NCBI RefSeq assembly: GCF_040954835.1
Contig: NC_090699.1
Location: forward strand, 18,733,817-18,797,816
Source: Lepisosteus oculatus
Lineage: Eukaryota; Chordata; Actinopteri; Semionotiformes; Lepisosteidae
Direction of reading: 5' to 3'
Length of the DNA: 64,000 nt
Position numbers and translations under genes: made by a program
Notes under the pieces: model-generated
Databases searched by the model: none
Told to the model about the DNA's origin: nothing
The model's input: only the letters and a program-made list of their open reading frames with translations
In this document: positions 28,026-46,300 of the stretch, piece after piece
Position numbering within the stretch: the first letter of the stretch is position 1
Layout: each line of letters begins with the position of its first letter

Positions 28026-28833
28026 CTGTCATAATATTGTTTCCCTGAAATGTCTTCCCCTAAAAAAGAAAATGCCGCATCACTGTCCTAACGCTAAGAA
28101 AGGGTACAAAAAGCACCCAGCTAAACCCTACTCCTCAAGCCTTCCCCACCGTTTTCCCTTCTATGCTGGGAGACGCCATTAGACCATTGCTGTTATCTTG
28201 CCAAATCAGCTGTGAGTGACAGGCAGAGTCCTGAAATGGGCTGATAACTGTGTTTCTTATCAGCGCCATGCTACGTGGACGAGCAAATACAAGGAATAGC
28301 ATTGTCTGCTGTGTCTCTTGGGTCTATGAGGTAGACTGGCCAGCAGAGCAACAACTCCGTATAACTTCAGCAGCTTGGTAGAGTTTAGGCTGTCTCTGCA
28401 CTGGGCCCACTTGATACCCTAGGAAGAAATGGTGTGCCATGATACGGTAGGTGGTACTGAAGGGTACTCATGGCCAGGGATCTGTTCAAAAGCACTGTAG
28501 ATCCATTATGGGAAAATAGTTGCAGATTTAACTCTACACCTACCTCCGTTTGTGGCAGTGAAGAGAAGGGTGTCGAATGGTATGGGCCTTGGAGATTGTG
28601 GGCTGTAAGGCAGGGCAGTAGGTCAGAGAGGGGGTGTGGAGAAAGACTGATAAGCAATCGAATGGGACCAGGTGGTGTTTTCCATCCCAGGAGGATCGGT
28701 GTGCTGAGAGCCCATTCTGCCACCGGAGCCAGGCCACAAGATCTTTTTGACTGTGTGGGATCACAGAGGAAGGTCTCCAAAGGGAGGGTGTAAGGTGTAT
28801 TTAGGAGATACAGGAGAACCCAAGAGCAATACC

Positions 28834-29156
28834 TGTCACGGGTGTCGGAAAGGATGAACCATGGAATGGCAGGAGAGTGAAAATAGACCCTGTGCGTAGC
28901 GGCGAGACGGGGGTTAGCCCGGGCTCAGCTGTTCAGGAAATGCCGTATAGAAACCTATGCCCTCAGGGCAAGGACAGGAGTGACCTGGTGCTAGGCGGGT
29001 CTCAGGACATCCGAACCTCAATGCTGAGCGAGTTGCAGAGCAGAAGCAGGAAGTAAATAGGCTACACAACAAGACACACCAGAAAGACATGAATAATCAC
29101 AGGGAACTAGGAACAGGAGAGAAGTAGAGCGCCCTCTAGGTGTACTGGGTGTGACA
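28834..29156. mobile_element. Candidate solo LTR with 5-bp target-site duplication
   Basis: The element begins TGTCACGGGTGTC and ends GGGTGTGACA, so its ends are the inverted hexamers TGTCAC/GTGACA with canonical TG...CA termini. It is flanked on both sides by ATACC (28829-28833 and 29157-29161), a 5-bp target duplication as left by LTR retrotransposon integrase. It is 323 bp long and is markedly GC-richer than its surroundings. No internal region, primer-binding site or second LTR is adjacent, so a solo LTR from homologous recombination is the simplest reading. A short DNA transposon is the alternative. Confidence 0.6.
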
Positions 29157-29177
29157 ATACCTGGTTCCCCATCTGGA

Positions 29178-29505
29178 CGCCTCAGTCGTGTCAGCCAAAG
29201 CTGCAGTTGTCAGTGCACCACATTCTAAGAGATCACTTTATTAGCCATATATAATTTCTTGTATTAGGAATTTGTCTTTGCACATACCCCAGCTTGCTCT
29301 CCATGAGACACACAGACAGAGAGAGAATCTTGGGGTCAGGGCGCAGGGTCAGCCATTTTATATGGTGCCTCTGGAGCAGCTGGGGTTAAGGGCCTTGCTC
29401 AGGGGCCCAACAGAGTAGGATTCCTCTGCCGGCCACAGGATACAAACCAGCAACCTTTCAGCCACAGGCGCAGATCCTTAGCCACAGAGCCACCACACCG
29501 GCTAA
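29178..29505 (-). repeat. tRNA-derived SINE, minus copy
   Basis: The minus strand reads a tRNA-like head (GGCTCTGTGGCTAAGGATCT), then CAAGGCCCTTAACCCCAGCT, a GAGAGCAAGCTGGGG block and a tail ending AATAAAGTGATC. The same unit is on the plus strand at 46766-47068. Both copies continue for a further 55-60 bases (TGTGGTGCACTGACAACTGC on the sense strand), so that extension belongs to the element. Confidence 0.75.
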
Positions 29506-30259
29506 GGCCACCCATACCAGGTGAGCTGGAGTCGAATGACCCAAAGCTCAATCTACTGAAGCAAAGTACTGTAGCTCTGGGGTGCATTATGTACTATAGC
29601 TCTAAAAACCTTCTGTAAGAGGGACTTTGAGGTTCTGCAATGGTCATGTGGGCACACTGGAACTTTGCTTAGTACAGAAGTAACACACCCAGGGTCACAG
29701 CGGGGTCACAACAGAATCACCCAGCAGGGAAGCATTTCTCCTGATAAACCCAAGACATTAACAGTACAACTTACAGTACAATTGTTGTTTGATTTTTGTT
29801 AATGTTATGCTTTGACGCACACTATTATTTTTTTATGATTGTCCGTACAACAGGTTCTAATGACAGGGAGTCTTGTGCTGATTAGTGACAGATGGTGGCG
29901 CCACAGATAAATAAAGCACAACATGTGAGGCGAGTGGCAGCCAAGTTCCTCTTCATAGTTCCTTCCTATCACCATACACCAAGCTTCAGGATTTACTGCA
30001 TTGGGTAAGGTCATTTGTGTTTCTATTTACAAAATATAAATAATATAATATTGCACCGAAGAGTTACAATATTATGAAATAATGAATTTTTGTTTTTTGT
30101 TAGTATTATTCTCATCACCGTTTTTATTATTTATATTAGGAATGGTATCTAACTAGCAGTTTTAAAAATGTGGAAGTCTAGATTACTTTTTGTGTAATAT
30201 CTATCTTAATAATCACAGTTGCATATGGATATAGATACAATAAATGTTAGGAGGAGTTA

Positions 30260-30560
30260 AGGCATGTAACTTTCACTTTCGTTTCAGTACTCGGAATAAA
30301 TTGGCTCTGAATTGATTTTGAAAATGCCGCCAACCGAAAAGCTGTTTTCCTGCTTCTCAGGAGTACTTTAGAAACTAAATTTGGATTAAAGTATGAGAAG
30401 ATAAAAATAGCTTTCTCGATATTCATTTTAAGGTTAGATTTGAATGAACTTGAAGAATGGTCGCGTTTTCAGAATTAACAAATTGTGTAGGAACTGGGAA
30501 AGCAGCTTGACGGGTGATCTTGCGCAGCTCTGAGACGAGAAACGAAACTATTGAAGTTCA
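30260..30560 (+). promoter_or_regulatory. CCDC82: Candidate CCDC82 promoter with IRF-type element
   Basis: About 0.6-0.85 kb upstream of the CCDC82 start codon the sequence has ACTTTCACTTTCGTTTC (30269-30285). On the minus strand this reads GAAACGAAAGTGAAAGT and contains GAAAGTGAAAGT, a perfect match to the IRF-E form GAAA(G/C)(T/C)GAAA(G/C)(T/C). A second site, GAGAAACGAAACT (30537-30549), has the AANNGAAA core. Locally raised CpG between 30330 and 30600 fits a promoter. The first non-coding exon and the transcription start could not be fixed; the coding exon is entered through an acceptor at 31103. Confidence 0.4.
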
Positions 30561-31113
30561 ACGTCAGATTAATAGCGGCAGGATACGGATTCTCCATAAC
30601 ATACTCTTTACGTATGAGTTTATTAAAATATTTTATTTTCTCTTAAATGTGTTCGCGTAAGCGATGGGCATACCTGGAGACAGGGGGGAAATTGACCAAA
30701 ATTCTTAGCCGGGAAGCAGTCTGGTGTTGGTTTTAATGGCATGCAGTTAAAAATGTTACATTTATCATAAGTAAAACGGATTTTTTTATAGCAACAATTT
30801 GCATGCGTTAAAAAAAATCCTCCTGGTTTATCAAGAGATTTCCAGATTTCAAAGTTTTCTGAAGATGGAGACTTGGGTGACAGAAATAACATTTTATATG
30901 TGATATATGCAGGTTTCTAATGCTTTGCGGGGGCTGGGGAGGGGGGGGTCTTCTTTTCTCTATCAGTCACATCTAATTGTTTTCGCTTTTAAATCTGGCG
31001 GTTCTTGTCAATATGTTTAATCATTGTATCTGTGTGCTATTAATATATCAATATTCATATGTTAATGTGTACCTTGTATCTGTCCCTTTTATTGAAACTT
31101 CAGGTGAAGTGCG

Positions 31114-38193
<7,080 letters not shown>

Positions 38194-38379
38194 TCTTAGG
38201 TTCTGCTGTCTGGGAAATATCATGCATTTAAGAATTGTATTGAAACAGTGATTTTAAAGTGCTTTTGTGTGTGCCATGATTTTAAAAAGCTATTTTACAT
38301 TCAGCTTTTAAAAATGTTAATTTCTTAATCATTTTCATATAACTTTAAGGTTTTAATTACAACTCCTTGCTTATCTATA

Positions 38380-38640
38380 GCATATACAGTATATCCCACA
38401 GGGTCCACAAATGTACATACACTTCGTCACTCCTGAAGTGCAGCCTCACATGGGTGATGCACAGCATCTAAACTGCACAACAAATCAGGTAGAGCAGTGA
38501 GGAACTGCTTCACAAGTTAAATTAAGAGGGAACTAGAAGGAGGCCAGTCTCTTCAAGCCCAGAGTGGAATTTAGCTAAGACTCCTGGGTACATACCCCTA
38601 CACTTTCTGGAATGACCAAGTGTTCTAACATTTAGTATAA
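38380..38640 (-). repeat. 5S-type SINE body fragment
   Basis: The blocks GAAGTGCAGCCTCACATGGG, GAGGCCAGTCTCTTCAAGC and CCAGAGTGGAATTTAGCTAA match those at 19205-19445. It lies within the presumed CCDC82 3' region. Confidence 0.5.
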
Positions 38641-38855
38641 CATTCTGGATTTCCTTTAAACTCTCCTCTCCCATTACTATGCTGCAGCTTTTAAATTGTA
38701 CTTTTTCAAATTATTTGTATACTCTTTTCTCTTCTACATTTGCTCATAGTGTATATCTGAAATCTGATGTTTTTGTATTTTTACTATTTACAATAAGTGA
38801 TTGTCAAAAATCAGAAGGATTTGGATTAAAGATTAAAAAAATTGTATGGCCAAAA

Positions 38856-38861
38856 AATAAA
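38856..38861 (+). terminator. CCDC82: Candidate poly(A) signal for CCDC82
   Basis: Canonical AATAAA on the plus strand, about 660 bases after the CCDC82 stop codon. Other uses are possible in AT-rich DNA. Confidence 0.35.
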
Positions 38862-39494
38862 ATTAATGAATGTTGTCTCACAGTTTTGTTTTTAAATATC
38901 CTTTATTTCCAGTGCAAAGTCCTAGATACACAAACACTTATACAATGTTGTTGGAAAAATAGGATTTTACCTTCTGGCTGATTTAGTGTTGATGTGTAAG
39001 GTCACTATCAAGGCTTATAGATAAAGGTGAGGAGACAGAGCAATTCTTTTAGTTTTAGGTTTAAGGCATTACTGTTATGTGAGGGTATAATTCAAGCAGT
39101 CAAAAGTCTGAGAGATACAGATTCAGAAAGAAGCCCCATTGGGCTTCTTGACAATCAGGACCAGTAAACCATGAATCAAAAGACAAATAGGAACTAAGGA
39201 GTAGTACTTTTAGAATTGAGATCTGGAGGCATGTCTTTCATGAAGGATGTTTCCCAGCAGTGTTTTCCCAGGGGATACACTGTCTTGCTTTAGAAAATGG
39301 CGGGATGAAAAAAAGATCAATTATTTTCTAACAACCAAATAGTCATGTCACTGTATGGCCTTTTTTATTAATACAATGATAATGTTCTGCAGATCATTTT
39401 GAAAAGTGAAGACTTTGGTGTAGAACTATACCAAACCTCTATACTAGCAGTAGTAAAGCATCCTTCTGCAAACTCACCATTCCTGTACCAATTA

Positions 39495-39500
39495 TTTATT
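39495..39500 (-). terminator. ANXA11: Candidate poly(A) signal for ANXA11
   Basis: The minus strand reads AATAAA about 780 bases after the ANXA11 stop. It is the first canonical hexamer seen downstream of the stop. Confidence 0.35.
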
Positions 39501-40281
39501 AAGTCTCAAGTTCTTAATAAATGTCATTGCCCAGGTCTTAAAAGTAAAAATACGTTTTTTACATTTCAATGATATATTCAAGGTACCCATCTGCACAATC
39601 CAATACAAAATCGGAATTTTGAAAACATCTTAGAAAAATACGATCCTCAATTCTCATCATTAAACATGAGAATTCTTTGCATTAACAGAATAACAGGAAT
39701 GAAAAAAGATTAAGCTGCTTAATATATTTTTACTTTAATATGGAAGCTATTGCATAGTTAAATCAAATGCAATGCACACATATTCATACAAAAGACTTAA
39801 CTTGATATGCATTCAGTCTGGTACTCAGTTGTATTTTTTTCTTGGCCTAGTTACAAAACTAAGTATAAAAAGGACATTTGCAAGCAATATGTATTTGTTA
39901 CTTATGTACATTTTAAAATATATATATATATTTTTCAAACAGATGTTTATAATCCATAATCAAACATTTTCAAACACTGAAACAGTATTTTAATATCCAG
40001 TACTGACGAAGCTGATTTCCAAGATTCAACACCCTTAGAGGACGATCGCTCCAAAACAAGAGACTGCTAATCAATCATGTAACTGCAGCAAGGAGATTTA
40101 TAGAAAATAAAGAAGTGCACAAACATACTGAGTACACATTTGTGAAAGCAGTGAAATAAGGAGAAAACATGCAATATCACTAAATGCAAAAATGAGAAGT
40201 GACACATTTAAGTATGGCTTTGAAAGCAAATCCAACAGGTATGGCAGATCTTCAAGAGACTGATGAGACCTTCCACTCCTC

Positions 40282-40341
40282 TTAATCATTTCCACCACAG
40301 AGCTTCAACAGCAATTTCTTATAATCCCCAGAGGTATCACC
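40282..40341 (-). CDS. ANXA11: ANXA11 coding exon 14 (C-terminus)
   Basis: The acceptor is CTGATAG. It encodes [19 protein letters not shown] and TAA (40284-40282), the canonical annexin repeat 4 end and A11-type tail. Confidence 0.95.
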   Translation of the reverse strand, partial: GDTSGDYKKLLLKLCGGND

Positions 40342-43300
40342 CTATCAGGTCAAAGAAAATGAGAAGTTTACCAAGTGTGTTACACAATGTTTTTAAAATG
40401 CACAACAGAACTCAGATTAAAAGTGAATGTTACAAAAATTTAATGGATTATACAAAAATAAGCAGTGACGCAACTTCTTGACATTGCAGACGAGCAGTAA
40501 GAGTCTGACTCACAGGTGGCTAATGTGAACCTCTAGTGGGGAAGAAAAAGACAGTTTCACAAAAACCTGTATTGTGGACAACTGAGAACTAGGGGAATGT
40601 GAACAGATAAAAGGTCAATGCTCAAATTGCAGATGGTAGGATATATGTGTGTGTTAGTATTGAGAATTGATGAACAGATGAATGTTGAACTGGGATGATG
40701 TAATTAGTGGAATAGAATAACCAACTATGATAGGAACTCTCCTCTTCCAAATGTATATCAATGATCTAGCTTTTGGTATCGTTAGTAAACTAAAACACTA
40801 CAGACACAACCAGGAAACACTGAAAAGAAGCTACTTATGAAGAAGACTTAGTTGTTAACGTTGACACATCATTAACATTTTCTAGACAACATGGGGAAGC
40901 AATACATAAGACAAAATATTAGAATAATTAAAGGCTTGGAATTTAAATCAAGGAGTGCTAAAAAGGTACAGCACACCAGTAAGACTTCATGTAGAATATT
41001 TATTACAAATTTGGTTACAATGTTCCAAAAAAGATAATGCTTTAAGAGCATCCAGATACATTCCCAGGCTTAAAGGAATGTCCTGCACTGAAAGAACAGG
41101 ACCTCTTGAGCTTGAAGAGAGAAGACTATAAGAGACCTGATCTAAATATTAAAAATTCTCAAAGCTATTGACTTCTTTAGAAAAAAATGGTTAAATTCAA
41201 AGGAGAAAAACAGCAGTGGAAGCTACATGAAAGTGTATTTAGGAATTAGTTATTGAAGCCAATAACCTATTTTTTAAGAAATGGCTGGATGAGATCATGA
41301 AATCAATTAGCTTCTAAATGTTCGACAATTAATACAACTACAGCTGTAACACTCACAGTAATATCAGTGTACAAGGACTTTCCATAGCTCTTCCGGTATT
41401 CCTCTCGGATATCCAGCATATCGACTTCTGAACGGGAAACCATGATTCGGATCAGGGTCCTGTCGTCTGTTCCCAATCCCTAAACGCAAGCAACAGGTTA
41501 GGAGAGATGAGCCTGCTGTGGGCAGACCAGCACCAAATTCCAAATAATTAGAATAATTAGAATAATAATATAAGAAGAATAATTGATTTCATATCCTTCA
41601 GGGTCAGCTGTGAAACACTGAAACCTGCCATTCTAGCATGTGTTTCAGGGGAGAAAAAAAACAAACATACCTTCATGGATTTGTAGAGCCTTTCAGCAAA
41701 ATAGCCTGGTGTGTTTTTGATGCACTTCACTGGTGGAAAAACGAAATTCAGAACATGAGATTATCCAACACCATGAACCAAGCACGGGGTATTGTTTTCA
41801 GACTTTAGTTTCTATTGAACATTAAATCTCCTGCAATGAGCTTTGCACACCATTTGTACAGTGTAAGACAAAACAAACAAACGGGGAGTCTTATTTCAAC
41901 AATTCCACCTCCCTGACAAAGTCCTTCTTCCATCCCATTAACTCTAGATTTGCCATTTCAAAAACAGTGCAACAACAATAGGGCTCCTTAACTTATCATT
42001 TAACAATTATAAATGGAAAATGTGTAGGTGCCCCTCCGTTATAGAAGAGACTTACAACATGGGGGGTTACCAGTAATGTAAATGCCTCATGATGCCCAAT
42101 ATGAAGTATGGCTAAAATGCATTGTGGCTGTGATTATCAGAAATGGGTGAAGCACTTGTATGATACACAGCAGACATCCTCACTCCTGATCCTGGAGAGC
42201 CTTGGTGTCTGGAGGTTTTCAGTCTAGCACTGGCTGCTATTCTATTAACGTCTCTCAACACTGTTTCCTAGTGTTCAATCAAGTGTTGAGGTCTACATGA
42301 TCAGGAGGGTGGAGGCTCTCCAGCACCAGTGACGTGTCTCACAGGTCACAAACCATCATGAAGCGAGTGTGTGTTGAGTGGAGGAAACGGTCACACAAAA
42401 GCAAACTTGAGATCTTATACATTCACAACTGGATAAACACACACATCAATAATTCCAAACTTCATTACCAACACCCTCAACACTGAAAGCGTATGTGTGG
42501 GGAATAATAAGAAAACCACATTATAAAATCATACATATATTTCATTTTTCAAAACCATACATGCAACATTTTTTTATGAAAACCTGGAACACTTGGCTTA
42601 TGCTCAAATACTGTATAAACTCTAAAACAATTTATATAAGCCATTTGTTTAGGGAATAATCGGGAGTTTGACATACCCCCTAACCTTAACTCCTAAAAAT
42701 ATTAAGTAAATATATTCATTCAGATGTCTGCATTCTGAGATTTAAAAATGCACACAGAATAAAAAAATATAATTAAAAAGTAGTTAGCTGTGTCAGCATC
42801 GTAAGCAGCAAAGGAACAAGTAAAAGTTTATTTCATGCTGGAAAGAGAAGAAAAGAAACACAACGTGTCAGCTGTGGAGCCTTCTCTGGGTGTGAAGAAG
42901 GCGGTTCCACAGCCGAAACGTTGCGTTTCTTTTCAGCGTGGAATTGAGGTTTACTTGTTCCTAAATAAAAAATATCCAGATAAAGGACCTAAAAAAGTAC
43001 ATTCACAAAGGCCATGGCAAAAAAAACGGCAACAAAATGTAACAGAAAAAGATGAAGTCCTTACCCACAGCAACCATCCCTTTCTCAAGGTCACCAGACA
43101 TCTCCCGGCAAATGCTTTTCTCAATATCTCGGCCACACATTTGCTGATATTCATGAAAAACTGAAAAACAAGGGAAATTGCTATCTAAAAGTCTCTTGAC
43201 AGCCATAGAAATCTATGACTAGGCATTTTACTTTTCGGGCAGGTTGGGGAGAGAGAGAATCCTACAAACATTAATTTACAGTATAAGAAATGCTTTAATT

Positions 43301-46300
43301 TGATCTTTAATTCTTTGCTAGTGCAGATAGATCCTTCCCAAGGATATGTTCCCGTGCATTATTATATAATTATATTATTATAATGATTTTATTCATTTTT
43401 ATCCATGCAATAGAACAAGCTATTCACTCTTATTAAGAATCATACAGACCAAAATGTTTAAAAGTAATGCATCTCTGTTATCTCTGGTATTCAAAAAATA
43501 TTTTCACAATTTGCAACTATCTGTACCAGAATGAAAAAAATAATTTCTGTACTGTTTATGGATTACGTGTCAGATACCTTAAGTAGCATTGCTGGTACAA
43601 CAATTTCGAGCAGGAAAATTGGTTGTACAATACTTCTGATGTACAGGATCAGTTAAACAACCAGCCTTTTAAACAGTTCCTTTCCTTACCTGCTCTCAGG
43701 TGTGCTTTGCTTCTTGCACAGAGGATGGCATTAAATTTGGACTCGTCTGTTCCAAGCTTGTTCTCTCCTGCAGCATAGAGGTTCTATAAGGGAAACAGCA
43801 CAATTCAAGTCAGTCAGGGATTTTCAACAGGCCGTGTCAGAACAGGCTTCACTTTTGCGATTTCAACCTAACCTGCGGAACTCATGACGTATCTGGTAAT
43901 TAGCCCAGAACACACCTCAAAGGAATCAGAAATCAAGGAAGCTTGGCTGCTATTTAGTCTGGAAAACCTGCCAAGTTCAGACATGCAGAAGTAAAAGATT
44001 TCTGTGTCAAAGTGCCCGACAGCTGTTACCCACCATGAAATCGACACACCTGTCCAACTGAACAAGAAGGATCACATTTCAGAGGGTGAGAGGCCACCTC
44101 TCTTCTTCCTTGAGAGAAATGTGGTGCCTGGATCCATCACACACTGTATAGGACTCATCTTTTTTATGCTTGGAAGATGTGCGCAAAGCAAGGAGTGGTT
44201 TTAATGTGCTGATAGAATAGAGATGCTGCAATGCGTAAACATTACTCTGGTTCTCTACCTTTGTTTCAGATTAAATGATAAACATTATATTAAACGTAAT
44301 GCATTAGCCAACACACTTTCACCCTGCACACCAGTGAGATTTTAACTGGTTTCCTTCACTTGGTTCTCCATAGTTTCTAATGGTCATCAAATTTATTTTT
44401 TTCTTGAACATGAACATCACTGTCATTTTGCAATAGGTTAAAAAAAATCGCTATACATCACTGAACTGAGAATTTAAAGGAGACGAAGCTCCTAGGCATA
44501 TAGTTTCCTACTATAATGTTTCAGAGCATGTTTAAATCTGGACACTTTTCTTTCAGATTATCTCTGCAGTTTTAAAACTGGGTAATACTCCCTTTCCAAT
44601 TTTAATATTTTGATAGCTGCTATTTTTTAGAATATTTATGATGCCATGCAAAATTATTCCACTATTATAAATGGTTATTTGATTAATAGAACAGATCTCC
44701 ATTTTCTTGTTTAATTGGTTAATATTTCAATGAACCTGACTAGTTTAATGCTGGCAAATTAAATTAAATAGTGAAAGTAACAGCCTTCAGAGAGGATTCA
44801 AACTGTCAATACCTTGCAGTGTTTTCAGTTTCACAGTTCATGTTAAATTTCACACACTTTATGATCCTACCTGAGCATCTTGCTTGGCCAAGGTGATATC
44901 CACATTCATGCTTTCATCGCGATTACCCTGGAAACAGATAGGGAAAGGTGAGCGACTACAGCCCTAAACCCAACCCACATCACCAGGCCTCAGGAACACC
45001 AGGAATCCATCAACCATTATCATCACAGAATTAAAATTTAGGAGCTTATAAAACAAAAATTAACTGTCTCTTTGAAAGCTAAAAGGTGTCAAGATATGCA
45101 TGCTACTTCTGGACTTAAGGGAATGTCCTATGTTGAACTGGGAAACAAGAAATGGAGGGTGAACCACAGGACGCAAGAGGAAATTGTGTTTAAAACAGAG
45201 AACAGGAGCCATTTCATTATGGGACAAACTAGCAGGCCCTGTTGACGAAGGCTTAGTTCCCTGAAGAAATGGCTAGTCGAAACTGTTATTAACTATCAAA
45301 TGAGCTAGACAAGCCAAGCGGCCTTCTTCCTGTAAGTGTTGTTGTTTTTCTAGTCTAAAAACGCCCGCCCCACTTGAATGGAGAATTTACTGACTGCAGC
45401 CACAATACACAGACCAGAGTAATTGTGCTGTGATGAAAATGCATACAAGGAGTAAGTCAGTTTACAGAGGTTTCTGGATACAGAATTTCATTTGACAAAA
45501 AGTTAAAACTCATGTACAACACTGTCAAACACACCTGAGCCAATGAGATGAGAAGCCTGCGGAAATGTCCTGATGTGTCACTGCTAATGGCATCTTCCAA
45601 AGTCTTCTTAAACTCTACAATAAAAATATATCTGCAGTGCTCACTGATCATTAAAAACACTAGGGAAAATAGTGCTTGTTAGCATGAAGCATCAGCATCT
45701 GGAGAGCAATTTTCATAACCCAAAAGGATGATAAACTGAAAACATAATATTTAACTAAGCAAAACAATATATTCTGAAGAAGGCTCCACGGCCGAAACGT
45801 TGTGTTCTCTTTCTTCTTTTTTTCAGCATGAAATAAACCTATTACTTGTTCCATTGCAGCCTACGCATGCTGACGCAGCTACCCACCTGAATATATTCTT
45901 TGCCTTGAAAACATACTCAGAACCTTGCTTGGCTTTCACATTCTGTTGCAAGTTTGAAGTCACGATACATTGAAGTGACAAGACGCTGTCCTTAAGATGA
46001 GACGTAAAACCAAGGTCCTGACTCTATGTGGTCATTAAAAATCCCAGGGTGTTTCTTGAAAAGAGTAGGGGTATTATACCCTGGCATCCTGGCCAAATTT
46101 CCCCCTGGCCTTTACCAATCATGACCTCCTAATGATTCCCATTTATGAATTGGCTTAATCACTCTTTTCTCTTTCACACTAATTGCTGGTGTGTGGTGAG
46201 TGTACTGGCGCACTATGGCTGCCGTTGCATCATCCAGGGTCTGAACATTGGTGGTGGTGGAGGGGATCCCCATTACCTGTAAAGCGCTTTGAGTGGAGTG

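Larger units (their letters stand above)
18300..30200. other. Intergenic region between divergent DLG5 and CCDC82
   Basis: About 12 kb without a recognised gene. It holds the right copy of the duplicated segment (18523-18795), 5S-SINE copies (19205-19445 and 25045-25520), a Tc1/mariner end (about 22000-22030), CR1/L2-like LINE pieces (23140-24030 and 27955-28025), SINE 3' ends (about 26514-26552 and 27812-27846), a GC-rich patch of unknown nature (28370-28800), a candidate solo LTR (28834-29156) and a tRNA-derived SINE (29178-29505). An open frame of 105 codons at 26683-27000 has no recognisable motif and I do not call it a gene. Confidence 0.6.
38194..40281. other. Convergent 3' regions of CCDC82 and ANXA11
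   Basis: Only 2.1 kb separates the two stop codons. Plus-strand poly(A) signals for CCDC82 include AATAAA at 38856-38861. Minus-strand AATAAA signals for ANXA11 occur at 39495-39500, 39364-39369 and 38902-38907. Which are used is not determinable here. A SINE body fragment lies at 38380-38640. Apart from a TA-rich run near 39918-39932 nothing else is recognised. Confidence 0.5.

Noticed and set aside
28385..28793. Overlapping frames of 131 and 107 codons on opposite strands
   Set aside because: The GC-rich patch keeps both strands open. Neither product resembles a known protein. It may be repeat-derived, but no family was recognised.
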